A stretch of DNA of 64,000 nt from Odobenus rosmarus divergens (GCF_000321225.1 NW_004451652.1:186001-250000), one strand, 5' to 3'; positions 10,987-23,105 are shown, counted from the stretch's first letter. A program made the numbers and translations. The notes: generated from the sequence alone by a model not told the origin.

Positions 10987-13472
10987 GAAATAGAAAACCT
11001 GAACAGACCTGTAACCACTCAGGAAATTGAAGCAGTCATCAAAAATCTCCCAACAAACAAAAGCCCAGGGCCAGATGGCTTCCCAGGGGAATTCTATCAG
11101 ACATTTAAAGAAGAATTAATACCTATTCTCCTGAAATTGTTCCAAAAAATAGAAATGGAAGGAAAACTTCCAAACTCATTTTATGAGGCCACCATTACCT
11201 TGATCCCCAAACCAGACAAAGACCCCATCAAAAAGGAGAATTACAGACCAATATCCTTGATGAACATGGATGCAAAAATTCTCACCAAAATACTAGCCAA
11301 TAGGATCCAACAGTACATTAAAAGGATTATTCACCATGACCAAGTGGGATTTATCCCTGGGCTGCAAGGCTGGTTCAACATCCGCAAATCAATCAACGTG
11401 ATACAATACATTAACAAAAGAAAGAACAAGAATCATATGATCCTCTCAATAGATGCAGAAAAAGCATTTGACAAAGTACAGCATCCTTTCTTGATCAAAA
11501 CTCTTCAGAGTATAGGGATAGAGGGTACATACCTCAATATCATAAAAGCCATCTATGAAAAACCTACAGCGAATATCATTCTCAATGGGGAAAAGCTGAG
11601 AGCTTTTCCCCTAAGGTCAGGAATGCGGCAGGGATGTCCACTATCACCACTGCTATTTAACATAGTATTAGAAGTCCTAGCCACAACAATCAGACAAAAA
11701 AAAGAAATCAAAGGCATCCAAATCGGCAAAGAGGAAGTCAAACTCTCACTCTTTGCAGATGATATGATACTGTATGTGGAAAACCCAAAAGACTCCACCC
11801 CAAAACTGCTAGAACTCATACAGGAATTCAGTCAAGTAGCAGGATATAAAATCAGTGCACAGAAATCAGTGGCATTCCTATACACCAACAACAAGACAGA
11901 AGAGAGACAAATCAAGGAGTCGATCCCATTTACAATTGCACCCAAAACCATAAGATACCTAGGAATAAATTTAACCAAAGAGGCAAAGGATCTGTACTCA
12001 GAAAACTATAAAATACTCATGAAAGAAATTGAAGAAGACACAAAGAAATGGAAAAACGTTCCATGCTCATGGATTGGAAGAACAAACATGGTGAAGATGT
12101 CAATGCTACCTAGAGCAATCTACACATTCAATGCAATCCCCATCAAAATACCATCCACCTTTTTCAAAGAAATGGAACAAATAATCCTAAAATTTGTATG
12201 GAACCAGAAGAGACCCCGAATAGCCAGAGGAATATTGAAAAAGAAAAGCAAAGCTGGCGGCATCACAATTCCGGACTTCCAGCTCTATACAAAGCTGTCA
12301 TCATCAAGACAGTATGGTACTGGCACAAAAACAGACACATCGATCAATGGAACAGAATAGAGAGCCCAGAAATGGACCCTCAACTCTATGGTCAACTAAT
12401 CTTTGACAAAGCAGGAAAGAATGTACAATGGCAAAAAGATAGTCTCTTCAACACATGGTGTTGGGAAAATTGGACAGCCACATGCAGAAGAATGAAACTG
12501 GACCATTTCCTTACACCACACACAAAAATAGACTCCAAATGGTTGAAAGACCTAAACGTGAGACAGGAGTCCATCAAAATCCTAAAGGAGAACAGAGGCA
12601 GCAACCTCTTCAACCTCAGCCGCAGCAACTTCTTCCTAGAAACATCACCAAAGGCAAGGGAAGCCAGGGCAAAAATGAACTATTGGGATTTCATCAAGAT
12701 AAAAAGCTTTTGCACAGCAAAAGAAGCAGTCCACAAAACCAAAAGACAACCGACAGAATGGGAGAAAATATTTGCAAATGACATATCAGATAAAGGGCTA
12801 GTATCCAAAATCTATAAAGAACTTATCAAACTCAACACCCAAAGAACAAATAATCCAATCAAGAAATGGGCAGAAGACATGAACAGACATTTTTCCAAAG
12901 AAGACATCCAAATGGCCAACAGATACATGAAAAAGTGCTCAGCATCGCTAGGCATCAGGGAAATCCAAATCAAAACCTTAATGAGATACCACCTCACACC
13001 AGTCAGAATGGCTAAAATGAACAAGTCAGGAAACGACAGATGTTGGCGGGGATGCGGAGAAAGGGGAACCCTCCTACACTGTTGGTGGGAATGCAAGCTG
13101 GTGCAACCCCTCTGGAAAACAGTATGGAGGTTCCTCAAACAGTTGAAAATAGAGCTACCATACGATCCAGCAATTGCACTACTGGGTATTTACCCCAAAG
13201 ATACAAACGTAGGGATCCGAAGGGGTACGTGCACCCCCATGTTTATAGCAGCAATGTCCACAATAGCCAAACTGTGGAAAGAGCCAAGATGTCCATCAAC
13301 AGATGAATGGATAAAGAAGATGTGGTATATATACACAATGGAATATTATGCAGCCATTAAAAGGAATGAGATCTTGCCATTTGCAATGACGTGGATGGAA
13401 CTGGAGGGTGTTATGCTGAGTGAAATAAGTCAGTCAGAGAAAGACATGTATCATATGACCTCACTGATATGA
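10987..13472 (+). pseudogene. L1 ORF2 remnant (reverse transcriptase and C-terminal region)
   Basis: The remnant starts inside ORF2 at [20 protein letters not shown]. The reverse transcriptase domain follows, with the palm motif FADDMILY at 11752-11775 and the [17 protein letters not shown] motif just before it. The frame runs to a stop at 12358-12360, but the correct continuation is in another frame, which runs to a stop at 13470-13472. The switch is at about 12288, within the stretch coding PDFQLY, and fits loss of one base. The C-terminal part has the cysteine-rich segment [18 protein letters not shown] near 13041-13094. The endonuclease domain is missing through truncation. Confidence 0.93.
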
Positions 13473-13940
13473 GGAATTCTTAATCTCAGGAAACAAACTG
13501 AGGGTTGCTGGAGTGGTGCGGGGTGGGAGGGATTGGGTGGCTGGGTGATAGACATCGGGGAGGGTATGTGCTATGGTGAGCACTGTGAATTGTACAAGAC
13601 TGATGAATCACGGATCTGTACTTCTGAAACAAATAATGCAATCAATATATGTTAAGAAAAAAAAGAAGAAGAAGAAGAAGATAGCAGGAGGGGAAGAATG
13701 AAGGGGAGTAAGTCGGAGGGGGAGACGAACCATTAGAGACGATGGACTCTGAAAAACAAACTGAGGGTTCTAGAGGGGAGGGGGTGGGGGGATGGGTTAA
13801 CCTGGTGATGGGTATTAAAGAGGGCACATTCTGCGTGGAGCACTGGGTGTTATGCACAAACAATGAATCATGGAACACTGCATCAAAAACAAATGATGTA
13901 ATGTATGGTGGTTAACATAACAATAAAAAAAATTATAAAA
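10987..13940 (+). mobile_element. Young 5'-truncated L1 retrotransposon
   Basis: This insertion carries most of ORF2 and the full 3' UTR with a poly(A) end. It has lost the 5' UTR, ORF1 and the endonuclease part of ORF2. A perfect 18-bp target duplication, AAAAAAACTTCCTGGGAA, lies at 10969-10986 and 13941-13958. It lies antisense to ABCB5 in the large intron before the TM12 exon. The 3' UTR contains (GAA)n and ends AACATAACAATAAAAAAAA. The reading frame is broken only once, so it is recent. Without its 5' part it cannot mobilise by itself. Confidence 0.95.
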
Positions 13941-14055
13941 AAAAAAACTTCCTGGGAACTCAGTTAATATTTGATAAATAAATAAATACATAATCACATG
14001 AACAGAAACCAAAATTATTGCTAGTTATTCTGAAATTATTTGGCTTCTAATGACT

Positions 14056-14249
14056 TAAAAAAAAAGGATTGTATGTATTTATCTCAGACAAAGAGAGAGA
14101 GTCAGCACGAGTTGGGGAGAGGGGCAGAGGGAGAAGGAGAAGCAGACTCCCGGCTGAGCAGGGAGCCCAACATGGGGCTATTTCCGAAGACCCCAGGATC
14201 ATGACCTGAGCCGAAGGTAGATGCTCAACTGACTGAGCCATCCGGGTGC
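14056..14249 (-). mobile_element. CAN-SINE
   Basis: Minus-strand SINE. Target duplication GGCTTCTAATGACTT at 14041-14055, repeated with one mismatch just after 14249. Confidence 0.9.
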
Positions 14250-15190
14250 CTGGGCTTCAAATGACTTTAAGTCATTTCCTCACATTGAATACATATACTC
14301 AAAGTACAACTATGTGCCATCACTGAGGAATTCAAAAGACTGTGCCTGAGTCTTGGGAGGCAAACCCCAAAGGGGAGTTCTCAACATATTTTGCCAAATG
14401 ACACCATGTTTGGAACAGGTGTAATCTCCCAAGTCAATATTCTGAAGAGGCTGATCCTTGCTTTGATGTGTGTTTTGGTGGGCTTGTAAAAAAAACATAA
14501 CATTACTTTTGGAGTCAAATATTGTATAGATTTCTCTAGCTCTAAATATTTAGCAGTGACATTTATGATACAGATTAGCAATGTTCTGTCATCTTAGGGA
14601 GTCTTAGGAAGTTCAGAATTAACATTCAAAATTAATTTTTCTAATTTCAGAAGTTGAAGTTAGGTGTTCTAGAAAGTAAAGCAACTATGCTTAAACAAAT
14701 GCCTTGAGAAGAGGCAGCCTCATTGGAATGCCATGATCAATTCCAAATGTGACTTTTCTAAAGGGAAGTACTCATTTATATGTGTTTCTTCTGGAGCAAT
14801 TTGCTTAGCAAAGAACTCAACCTCACAAATGAACAGTCTTATTTGATAATGCCATCTCCACCCTGGGAGTTCCATGAAGTCTTACAAATTCTTGAAGGAA
14901 TGGATGACAACAAGGCATGTTTTGCCCCTACATTCCCACATTCTAGTAAACTGAAGTAGGGAGAAATTCATCTGTGAGTTTAACTCTGATTACTGATACT
15001 ATGTCAGTATCAGTTTACCAGGTAGACTGCACTTAGAGAAATTAAATAACAAAATAATATTTAAAAACTTTCTTACCATGTATTTCCCACATATGTGATT
15101 TAAATGATCAATGAAGTATAAAGTAGGCATCTTTCTGGTTAATTTAAGTACATAACCCATTTGCAGGATTTAAATATTTGCACAACTTAC

Positions 15191-15331
15191 ACGAACATGC
15201 CCTCTGGGGTCACTCGTCCAGCTTGAATTAAATAGGCTCCAAATCGAAACCCCACTGCATAGGCAAAATATACAAAAGCATGGCTGAATGCATAACAGCT
15301 TCCAAAGATCTGTGCTTTCTTCAAGGTATTT
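15191..15331 (-). CDS. ABCB5: ABCB5 exon: TM11
   Basis: This 141-bp exon starts with the third base of the split arginine codon and ends with two bases of a valine codon. It reads NTLKKAQIFGSCYAFSHAFV and then YFAYAVGFRFGAYLIQAGRV. The stretch from SCYAFSHAF to RFGAYLI is TM11, with the GFRFGAYLI run that in ABCB1 lines the transport pathway. It finishes TPEGMF plus GT, in the loop before TM12. The donor is GTAAGTTG. The next exon lies 12.5 kb away, across an intron swollen by a young L1 and at least seven SINEs. Confidence 0.96.
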
Positions 15332-16186
15332 CTGAAATGCACAAGATTTACTAAGTAATGGGGCATAAGGTATAGCAAGTTCATTTTAATAAATGTAGAG
15401 TAATGAATACAGAAGACTAGACATGTTACTTAAGGGATATACAAGTTATATACAAAATATATGAGTTTTTAAAAGTGAGAATTATTATATAGAAAACAGA
15501 CAATATAATGATTCTATAGTTCTATACTCTATAGTTCATTGTAACAAAGTTGCCTCTGTCTATTTTCCAAATGAATGGACAAGGTCTGTGAATGAACAGC
15601 TAATGAAAGGGGTAAAGAGATTTGGTTTTGAAGTATTTAGAAATATTTTCTCTCATAACCTTTCACTAGCACAATAAGTAGTGGAAATTAAAGGGTGGTA
15701 CCAACCACAAGCATGAGTGTAAAAGAGTATAAAGCTATCTCTCTGATAAAGTAATACAAATAGTATCACTAAGTAAATGTGATAAGGAGGACTAGTTTAA
15801 AATTAAAGGGAATGATAACATTTGTCATATATACATTCATTTTAAAATGTGAACTATTTTAGAAATTCAATATAAAGGACTGAGCAATCTTATTTTCTTT
15901 CTTGAATATGTTATTTTCCTCAATTTTGTTTCAGGAAAATAATAAACATGTGCAGTTAGTAGTAGTTCATAGCAACATGGGAGGACTAAAATATTCTACC
16001 TGTGCTTGTTCTCAATTGCTTTTTCTAGTCTCCTCTTGGTGAAGTCGTATGAGAAATTATGATATACCATTATTAGGAAAGATTCCAGAGCAAATGAATT
16101 GGCAGGCAAGCCACTGTTGTCATCCAGGAAGACTGCCTTTACAGGGACAACTATAGTTAATGAAGTCAGTATGAATCTACAATCAC
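15332..16186 (-). other. ABCB5 intron (ICL4 exon to TM11 exon)
   Basis: This 855-bp intron has no repeat I can name. An open frame at 15996-16226 on the minus strand lies mostly within it and overlaps the upstream exon in another frame. It matches no family I know. Confidence 0.8.
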
Positions 16187-16287
16187 CTGTGCTGCATCTG
16201 AAGTGTCTCCTCATATGCTTGCTCAAAGGCTTTTTCTCTTGTTAATGACACTATAGTCCGAATATTTTCCACAGCTTCAGTTGCTAT
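16187..16287 (-). CDS. ABCB5: ABCB5 exon: intracellular loop 4
   Basis: This 101-bp exon begins in phase 0 and ends after two bases of an arginine codon. It reads IATEAVENIRTIVSLTREKA and then FEQAYEETLQMQH plus the split R. This is intracellular loop 4, the coupling helix that contacts NBD1 across the dimer. The ATEAxENIRTVxSLTxE pattern is a hallmark of ABC-B exporters. The donor is GTGATTG and the acceptor TATAAG. The intron to the following exon is only 855 bp. A longer open frame overlaps this exon on the same strand in another frame (15996-16226). It has no family match I can recognise and is not the coding frame. Confidence 0.96.
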
Positions 16288-16571
16288 CTTATAAAATAGG
16301 ACAATAAAATAAAGAAATAAAATTAGTAATGGTTAAACTCTGGTTGTGATTTCCAGTCATTTATACTGGGGGCATATTCAGTGTAGCATTAAGTCAATAA
16401 ATTTTCCTGACAAGTTTTCTTAGCTTCTTTTTTTCTTTCCCAAAAACAAGATAGGAAAATAACATTTTAGGATAATAGGCTCAAGAAAAATTTATTTTGA
16501 AAAGATTCAGTCCACTGATCTAAATTCAGTCCCCTTGGAGTCTTCACTGAATTTCTATAAAACTGGTTCCA

Positions 16572-16762
16572 GGGGCGCCTGGGTGGCTCAGTCTGGCTGC
16601 CTTCAGCTCAGATCATGATCCTGGGGTCCTGGGATCAAGCCCCACATCAGGCTCCCTGCTCAGCGGGGAGTCTGCTGTTCCCTCTGCCTCTGACCCTCCT
16701 CCCTGCTTGTGCTTTCTCTCTCTGTTTCAAATAAATAAATAAGCAAACAAAAAAAAAGATTT
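16572..16762 (+). mobile_element. CAN-SINE
   Basis: Plus-strand SINE starting GGGGCGCCTGGGTGGCTCAG, sense-opposed to ABCB5. Target duplication AAACTGGTTCCA at 16560-16571 and 16763-16774. About 14 bases of the usual head are missing after CTCAGTC. Confidence 0.92.
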
Positions 16763-17027
16763 AAACTGGTTCCATAGGCAGAGAGATCAAGCATTAGCAT
16801 TATGTTCATATGTAATTATGTGAAGAAATCATGAGATAATTCAAGAAGACAGTAGACAGAATCAAATAATCGATTCTGGCACAAAAATGCAAATACCAAC
16901 CAAAAAACCTCAGGAACACTGCAGTAAAGTAATATGGGTAAGGCTATGAAATGCTATATAAGTTACAGCCATTTCTCATTTTGATGTCTGCGAACTTAAA
17001 AAGATATTTAATTTAAATATAATTAAT

Positions 17028-17029
17028 GC

Positions 17030-17081
<52 letters not shown>

Positions 17082-17288
17082 TTTCTTTCTGTCTCTCTTT
17101 CTTTTTTCTTTTGGAGACAGAGAAAGAGCACGGGGCGGGGCAAAGGGAGAGGGAGAGAGAGAATCCTCAAGCAGACTCCCTGCTGAGTGCAGAGCCTGAC
17201 TTGGGACTCAATCCCAGGACCCTAAGATCATGACCTGAGCTGAAATCAAGAGTTGGCCATTTAACTGACTGAACCAGACAGGTGCCCC
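17028..17288 (-). mobile_element. CAN-SINE with expanded (CTTT)n tail
   Basis: Minus-strand SINE whose tail has become a pyrimidine microsatellite, (CTTT)n with interruptions, at about 17031-17110. The length is likely polymorphic. Confidence 0.88.
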
Positions 17289-17779
17289 AATTCTTTTCCA
17301 TATTTCTATAATTTTTGAAAAGAAGGAATAATCACATGAGAACCAAAATGGAGGAAACTTTTGGCTTAGAATAACTTGTTGGACATGAGAACACATGTTG
17401 ACTTCAAAGAGAAACTTCCTGCTTTCCCATTCTATTTCCATAATGGCAGAGTAGACTGTGGGACAGAGGAAGACCTAGGTGGTGACCCAGTGTTATTTAA
17501 AGAATAACTGGGTTATAGGAGAGAACCAGATTTCTGGATGGTGGGCAGGATACTGGGTTTCTGCTCTCAAATTTGACTTTGAGTTGTTCTAAATTCTCAT
17601 TAATTTCAGAGTAAGTTCAAAGTAACCTCCATTTGTAACATATACTGTAGTATGCAAGAAAAATGGATAAAAATGCTGAAGGCTTGAGGGAAAAAATAAG
17701 CAAAAAAATCTTTGTGATCATTTTTCACAATGGAGAAAGGACTAATATCATTATAGAATCCTAGAAAATAATCTTCTTG

Positions 17780-17970
17780 GGATGCCTGGGTGGCTCAGTT
17801 CGTTAAGCGACTGCCTTCAACTCAGGTCATGATCCCAGGGTCCTGGGATCGAGCCCCGCATCGGGCTCCCTGCTCACCAGGGAGCCTGCTTCTCCCTCTG
17901 CCTGCCGCTTCCCCTGCTTGTGCTCTGTATCTCTCTGGCAAATAAATAAAATCTTAAGGAAAAAAAAAAC
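17780..17970 (+). mobile_element. CAN-SINE
   Basis: Plus-strand SINE with head GATGCCTGGGTGGCTCAG and tail AAATAAATAAAATCTTAAGG. Confidence 0.92.
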
Positions 17971-19339
17971 ACTTCTTTAAAAAAAAAAGGAAATAGTCTT
18001 CTGTAAAGAAACAAAAAAACTAATACAGCTATTTTAAGTCTGAAAAGTAAAACATTTGATGCTTTGTCCAAATCTACATATGCAACTGAAGACGGACCAA
18101 TATGTTTTATTGGTCCCTATTCTAAGTTTTGGTGTTTGGTAAATAGATTAAAAGCTACTGAGAAAGACACAGATTATTTGTTTATTAGAGTTATTGATTG
18201 TATAGTCTGGGGTTATTCAAATAATCCAAAAAGGAAAAATTGAAGGACACATATACAATTAAAGCTCATAATATAAAAATTAAGATGAGTAAAATATAAT
18301 TAATTAGGGCCCCAATAATTTGGAGGTTGTGATAATTTACACCACAGGGAGGGCCAAACAACTTTTCACTGTCTCTGAGGCAAAATATGCTAAAATAGTT
18401 CAGTCTGTACTGCCCAAGCAGACATTCCAAAGGTCCTTATCTAGTCCAAGGAAGGTGGAAATGTCCAAGGGTCACACAAACCAGATTTCAATGAGTCATG
18501 TGCTTGGCATCCCAATTCATGAATATTCATGCTACTTATAATGTTCCAGCTGTTATAGTCACTGTGATATAGACCATAACTGGTATGAAAATAATTTTCA
18601 GATTCAGAGGGTGTTCACTCAAGTGATAAAAGTCTTTGAAACTATATAATTAGAGGAATAGCTTAAAGACCTGTGTATGGATGACTTAGAGAAGACTTGG
18701 CATTTACATGATGCAGTTTCCTAAAGGCTGCTATGAGAAACAGGCTTTGGACCTCTACTGAGATGAAAGCCAAGAAGGGTAGAAGGCCACCAACAAATAG
18801 ACAAACAAACAAATACCACAACTGCCTACCATCCAAAGGCTATTCAAGGGTAGGCAGCCTGAGAAAGTAATGTACTGCTTGCCACTGGGGAGAGAGGATT
18901 GGAAAAAGATGGACACTTGACAGGGATATTGTGCAAGGGATTTCTTCTTTGGGTAAGTGGTTGGATCAAATGACATTTCTTTCAATTCTTAGATGTTATG
19001 AAACTACAACACTAATGTCCCCTAAACTTCCAATACAATGATTATTTTTATAAATATGATTGTTCCTGAGAAGCATTTTCCTAGTAATTAAAATGTTGTT
19101 CATTTCGAGCAGTATAAAGATGGTCCTTGTTTCTAAAACTTTATTTTAGGCACTATCAGTAACAGCAAATTGCCTTATATTCAGTATCTTTTATTTCCTC
19201 TACATTTTGAGAAATTAAATAACTAAAATTGTTTAAGAAAATTTAATTATTCAACAATCAGAGAATGTGGAATCATGATGTTAGCCATTTCCCTCATGAT
19301 ATGGTAATATGGCTGGCTTTACTGTGTGTCTTCCAGACA

Positions 19340-19560
19340 CTATTCTAAGTGTCTTGCATATAATAATGCTAAGTGTTTTGTGTAATACTTAGAAAAATCT
19401 GCAAGTGGTATTATTATTCCCATCTTACAGAGGAAGAACTTGAAGTCCAGAAAGGTTGACATAACTTGCTCATATCACACATTCGTTAGTGATAGAGTCT
19501 GAAATCTAATTCAGCCAATTTGACTCTAGAGCCTACACTCTAAATCACAAATCCTATTAC
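19340..19560 (-). repeat. MIR-type SINE, old
   Basis: Minus-strand MIR: TTCTAAGTGTCTTGCATA, ATTATTCCCATCTTACAGAG, TAACTTGCTCATATCACAC and a GACTCTAGAGCC end. Confidence 0.75.
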
Positions 19561-19721
19561 TATAGCATATCTATACCCCATCCTAAACTAGTCTGATGCA
19601 TTTCAATACATATACACCACTTTATAGATAACCTAAGAAAGGAAGTTAGCATACTGTAAAAAATGGGAACTCTCATTGTTTTCCTCTTAAAATGTTATGA
19701 TGGTAACAATCTTTATTTTAC

Positions 19722-19925
19722 CTTCCCAGCATGCTTAAGTTCCTGCTTATCCTTATTGGCAAATCCAGTCATAGCTGTGGTTTCAATCATTCCTGTCAGA
19801 GCAAGTACTGGAGCAATACTCAGAATCAAGAGTGTCATCTCCCATCCATATATGAAGGAAATGATAATTGACAGTCCCATGTTAGTTGTATTTTGTGTTA
19901 AGACACCAACCCTTGAACCTGTTGC
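19722..19925 (-). CDS. ABCB5: ABCB5 exon: TM9 and TM10
   Basis: This 204-bp exon has 68 codons in phase 0. It begins ATGSRVGVLTQNTTNMGLSI. Two hydrophobic helices follow: one around MGLSIIISFIYGWEM (TM9) and one around LLILSIAPVLALTGMIE (TM10). It ends with the cytoplasmic segment AMTGFANKDKQELKHAGK. The final KHAGK plus the IATEA of the next exon forms the start of intracellular loop 4. QN-TT-N is a possible glycosylation sequon, but its membrane position makes use unlikely. The acceptor is TATAG above 19925 and the donor GTAAAATAAAG below 19722 is weak in its last bases. It is the longest exon in the window. Confidence 0.96.
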
Positions 19926-20128
19926 CTATAATAAGACAGATTTTGGGGAAAAAAAGTCAATTAATTTTAAATTTACAAGAATTCCTATTATAGTTTCTTA
20001 CAAAACAAGGCAGGCTTTCTTTTTTAGGATTTATATTTATATTTTTACTTTGAACTTGTACTTAGAAATTAAATAATACCCATACTTTAAAAACTGTCCT
20101 CTACTAAGGAGTCATTATGCTTTGTCTA

Positions 20129-20322
20129 CATTATTTATTTTTTAAAAGATTATTTATTTGACAGAGAGAGAGAGCGCGCACAAGCTGGGGGAGCGGCAGA
20201 AGGAGAAGCAAGCTCCCTGCTGAGCAGGTAGCCCAATGCGATATGGGGCTGGATCCCAGGACTCTGGGATCATGACCTTAGTTGAAGGCAGATGCTTAAT
20301 GGACTGAGCCACCCAGGAGCCC
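20129..20322 (-). mobile_element. CAN-SINE
   Basis: Minus-strand SINE with target duplication TGCTTTGTCTA at 20118-20128 and 20323-20333. Confidence 0.92.
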
Positions 20323-20547
20323 TGCTTTGTCTATCTATGTTGGATGTTGTCCTTTGACATGTCTTTATCATTCTCTGAATATGTCCTTACTTTCTGACAC
20401 AAAAAGATTCTGCAGGCTCTACCCCTGGAATCTATCATTTCTCTAAGGAGTCCTGGTTCCTTTTGGTGGATAATGTTATTTAGAAGTCCAATATATGGTG
20501 TTAGTTGTGCTCATTATTAATAGCATATCAGTGGACAGAACTGGGGA

Positions 20548-20549
<2 letters not shown>

Positions 20550-20580
<31 letters not shown>
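20550..20580. repeat. (TG)n microsatellite
   Basis: Uninterrupted TG dinucleotide run of about 15 units. Confidence 0.95.
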
Positions 20581-20582
<2 letters not shown>

Positions 20583-21019
20583 GATCCGGGCACAAACTGA
20601 AATCTATATTTCTCTATTTATATGAATCATGAATTCACATCGATACCTCCAATTACAATCCAGCACCATGAAGTTATTTTCAATTTTCTTCCTTCTTATA
20701 TTTGTTATGCCCTTCTGCAACAGTGAGAAACTTCGTTCCCATTTTCTTTAATTGATTTATGTGATCAAACTCTCTGTATGTAACCAATCTGATATCACAG
20801 CCCCTGATTCTCCCCTGCATGGATACCCTTCTCCCTCTGCTCTGGCTTGGCCTTCCCACACCAGGCTGCCAGCACACATGGATGAGCAACTCACCATACG
20901 TGGGCTCCAAAACCCAACATTCCCCTTTCTTCTACACTGATGGAGGGGCTGGCACTCTTAGTCACTATACCGTAGTAGTGAATTGAATGATTGATACTAT
21001 TCATTAAGGTGTATACTTT

Positions 21020-21210
21020 TTTTTTTTTAAAGATTTTATTTATTTGACAGAAAGACACAGTGAGAGAGGAAACACAAGCAGGGGGAGTGGGAGAGGGAGA
21101 AGCAGGCTTCCCATGGAGCAGGGAGCCCCATGCGGGGCTCGATCCCAGGACCGTGGGATCATGACCCGAGCCGAAGGCAGACGCTTAACGATTGAGCCAC
21201 CCAGGCATCC
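21020..21210 (-). mobile_element. CAN-SINE
   Basis: Minus-strand SINE. Target duplication CATTAAGGTGTATACTTT at 21002-21019, repeated at 21211-21228 with one mismatch. Confidence 0.93.
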
Positions 21211-21757
21211 CATTAAGGCGTATACTTTGGATATCGTATCTTGTATTCCATTTTCTGCATTTTATTTGGTTTCACTGAGCAGAGGTTTAAAGGAGCATTA
21301 TCAAGATATATTGAAAAGGAGTTGGAAACATGATATAAGGTAACTTAAAAGAAATTCTGAAAAGAATCCCAAATAAGTAGAAATATCTTTATAACTATTT
21401 TATGAGAACTATATGTCTTATGAATCCACTTTCAGTGGGACACATGATAAGTAATAAACTGAAATGTTGAATTCCTTTAGTGCTCAGATGAAAAAACGAG
21501 ACTCCATTCACCTAGAAAAATAGCTATAATCAACAACAATATCAATTCACATTTTAAAAGATTTGTTATGATCCTGAAAATATGACCATTGGAAAAGGTT
21601 TAGATAATGTTAAAATTTACATCCTTCCAGACAAATACACATACACATTCAGGTCAGGATTATTGTGTGTAGTTAGCTTTGTATCCTGCTTTTATCCCTT
21701 TACATTATGCTGCAAGCTTTTAACCTGGGTGGTTAAATAGTCTTCAGAAAATATTCA

Positions 21758-21939
21758 GGGGGTGCCTGGGTGGCTCAGTTGTTAAGCGTCTGCCTTCAGC
21801 TCAGGTCATGGTCCCAGAGTCCTGGGATGGAGCCTGATGTTGGCGGGAAGCCTGCTTCTCCCTCTCCCACTCCCCCTGCTTGTGTTCCCTCTCTTGCTGT
21901 GTCTCTCTCTGTCAAATAAATAAATAAAATCTTTAAAAA
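21758..21939 (+). mobile_element. CAN-SINE
   Basis: Plus-strand SINE with head GGTGCCTGGGTGGCTCAG and an AAATAAATAAATAAAATCTTT tail start. Confidence 0.92.
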
Positions 21940-22180
21940 AATATTTAGATTGCTTCCAACTTTTCACTATTAAAAATAAAGATGTAATGAGCATTTCTGT
22001 GCAAAATCTTCATGCTCATTTTTTATTTCCTAATGTTAAATACCTAGACTAGAGTTATACGTTAAAGGGTATATACTCTTACATTCTTGATAGATATTAT
22101 CAAATTGCTTCTCTAGAAGATTATATCAGATTTCACTAAAGTACCCTCAAATTAGTATCATCATTAAAATAACAACAATA

Positions 22181-22367
22181 GGGCACTTGGGTGGGTCAGT
22201 CCGTTAAAGGTCTGCCTTTGGCACATGTCATGATCCTGGGGTCCTGGGATCAAATCCTGCATATCGGGCTCCCTGCTCAGCGGGGAGTCTGCTTCTCCCT
22301 TTACCCTCCCCCCCTGCTTGTGATCTCTCTCACACACACTCTCTCTAATAAATAAGTAAAATTTAAA
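22181..22367 (+). mobile_element. CAN-SINE
   Basis: Plus-strand SINE, diverged head. Perfect 15-bp target duplication AAAATAACAACAATA at 22166-22180 and 22368-22382. Confidence 0.93.
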
Positions 22368-22713
22368 AAAATAACAACAATAAGAAGCCCTGTGTCCCCC
22401 AAGGCTCTGCCTTTTTCCTAAAATATTTTTCTGGCTTCAGCTTCAAGATTCATTTGGTAATCTGCTATTTCCCTATTTCTCACTAAAAGAAAATTCCAAA
22501 AAAGTAAAAACAAGTAATAAGAGCAAACACCAAACAAACCATTAAATAATGAAAACTAAGACAGACAGGTAAACTATTTTAAGCGTCTTAGGGTATTATA
22601 CACTAATTCTAAGACCTGTGAGGCTGAAATAGGACTGTCATTTGCTACTTAATGCTGACTTACACTCTGACTCTTGAGATTTGAAGGATGATGCTGGAGA
22701 AACATGAAATTGT

Positions 22714-23105
22714 ATGTTATGGGTTGAATTGTGTCTCTCTCTAACCCCAAATTCATATGTTGTGGTCCTGACTCCTGGTTCCTCAGAATGTCACTATATT
22801 TGGAAATGAGGTCTTTAAGGAGGTAATTAAGTTAAAATGAGGTCTCGAGTGTAAGCCCTACTCCAATGTAAGTTATGGAAATTTGAATGCAGACATGTGC
22901 TCATGCATGGGAAAGACCATATGAGGACACAGCTAGAATATAGCTGTCTATAAGTCAAGCACAGAGGACCCCAAATGAAACCAATCCTGCTGACACCTTG
23001 ATCTTGGGCTTCTAACAATCAGAACTGCGAGGAAATAAATTACTGTTGTATAAGCCACCCAGTCTGTGGTACTTTATAATGGCAGCCCTAGCAAATGAAT
23101 ATACT
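22714..23105 (+). mobile_element. Solo LTR, MaLR-like
   Basis: An old solo LTR related to the mammalian MaLR group. It starts TGTTATGGGTTGAATTGTG and holds GTCACTATATTTGGAAATGA. It ends with a GAAATAAATTACTG polyadenylation region, then AAGCCACCCAGTCTGTGG and GCAGCCCTAGCAAATGA. No internal coding region is present. The subfamily is not decided. Confidence 0.7.

Larger units (their letters stand above)
2706..15190 (-). other. ABCB5 intron (TM11 exon to TM12 exon)
   Basis: This 12.5-kb intron holds at least seven SINEs, two MIRs plus a MIR tail, a MER5A, a minus-strand L1 end at about 3795-4050, and the young L1 at 10987-13940. The remainder, notably 3090-3790, 5140-6000, 6700-8130, 8320-9020, 9300-9880 and 14270-15190, shows no recognisable gene or element. 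Confidence 0.8.
16288..19721 (-). other. ABCB5 intron (TM9-10 exon to ICL4 exon)
   Basis: Contains three SINEs, a (CTTT)n microsatellite and a MIR. The stretches 17290-17770, 17980-19330 and 16770-17025 show nothing recognisable. Confidence 0.8.

Noticed and set aside
15996..16226. A 76-codon open frame on the minus strand ending KHR, overlapping the ICL4 exon, with a GTAGAAT-like donor after it
   Set aside because: The true exon is in another frame with correct phase and family match. This frame has no recognised relatives and its ending resembles the exon end only by chance.
17031..17110. Regular short repeats that could suggest a CRISPR-like array
   Set aside because: It is a tetranucleotide microsatellite from a SINE tail. 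There are no spacers, and the genome is mammalian.
19663..20076. A 137-codon open frame on the plus strand
   Set aside because: It is the antisense shadow of the TM9-10 exon of ABCB5 at 19722-19925.
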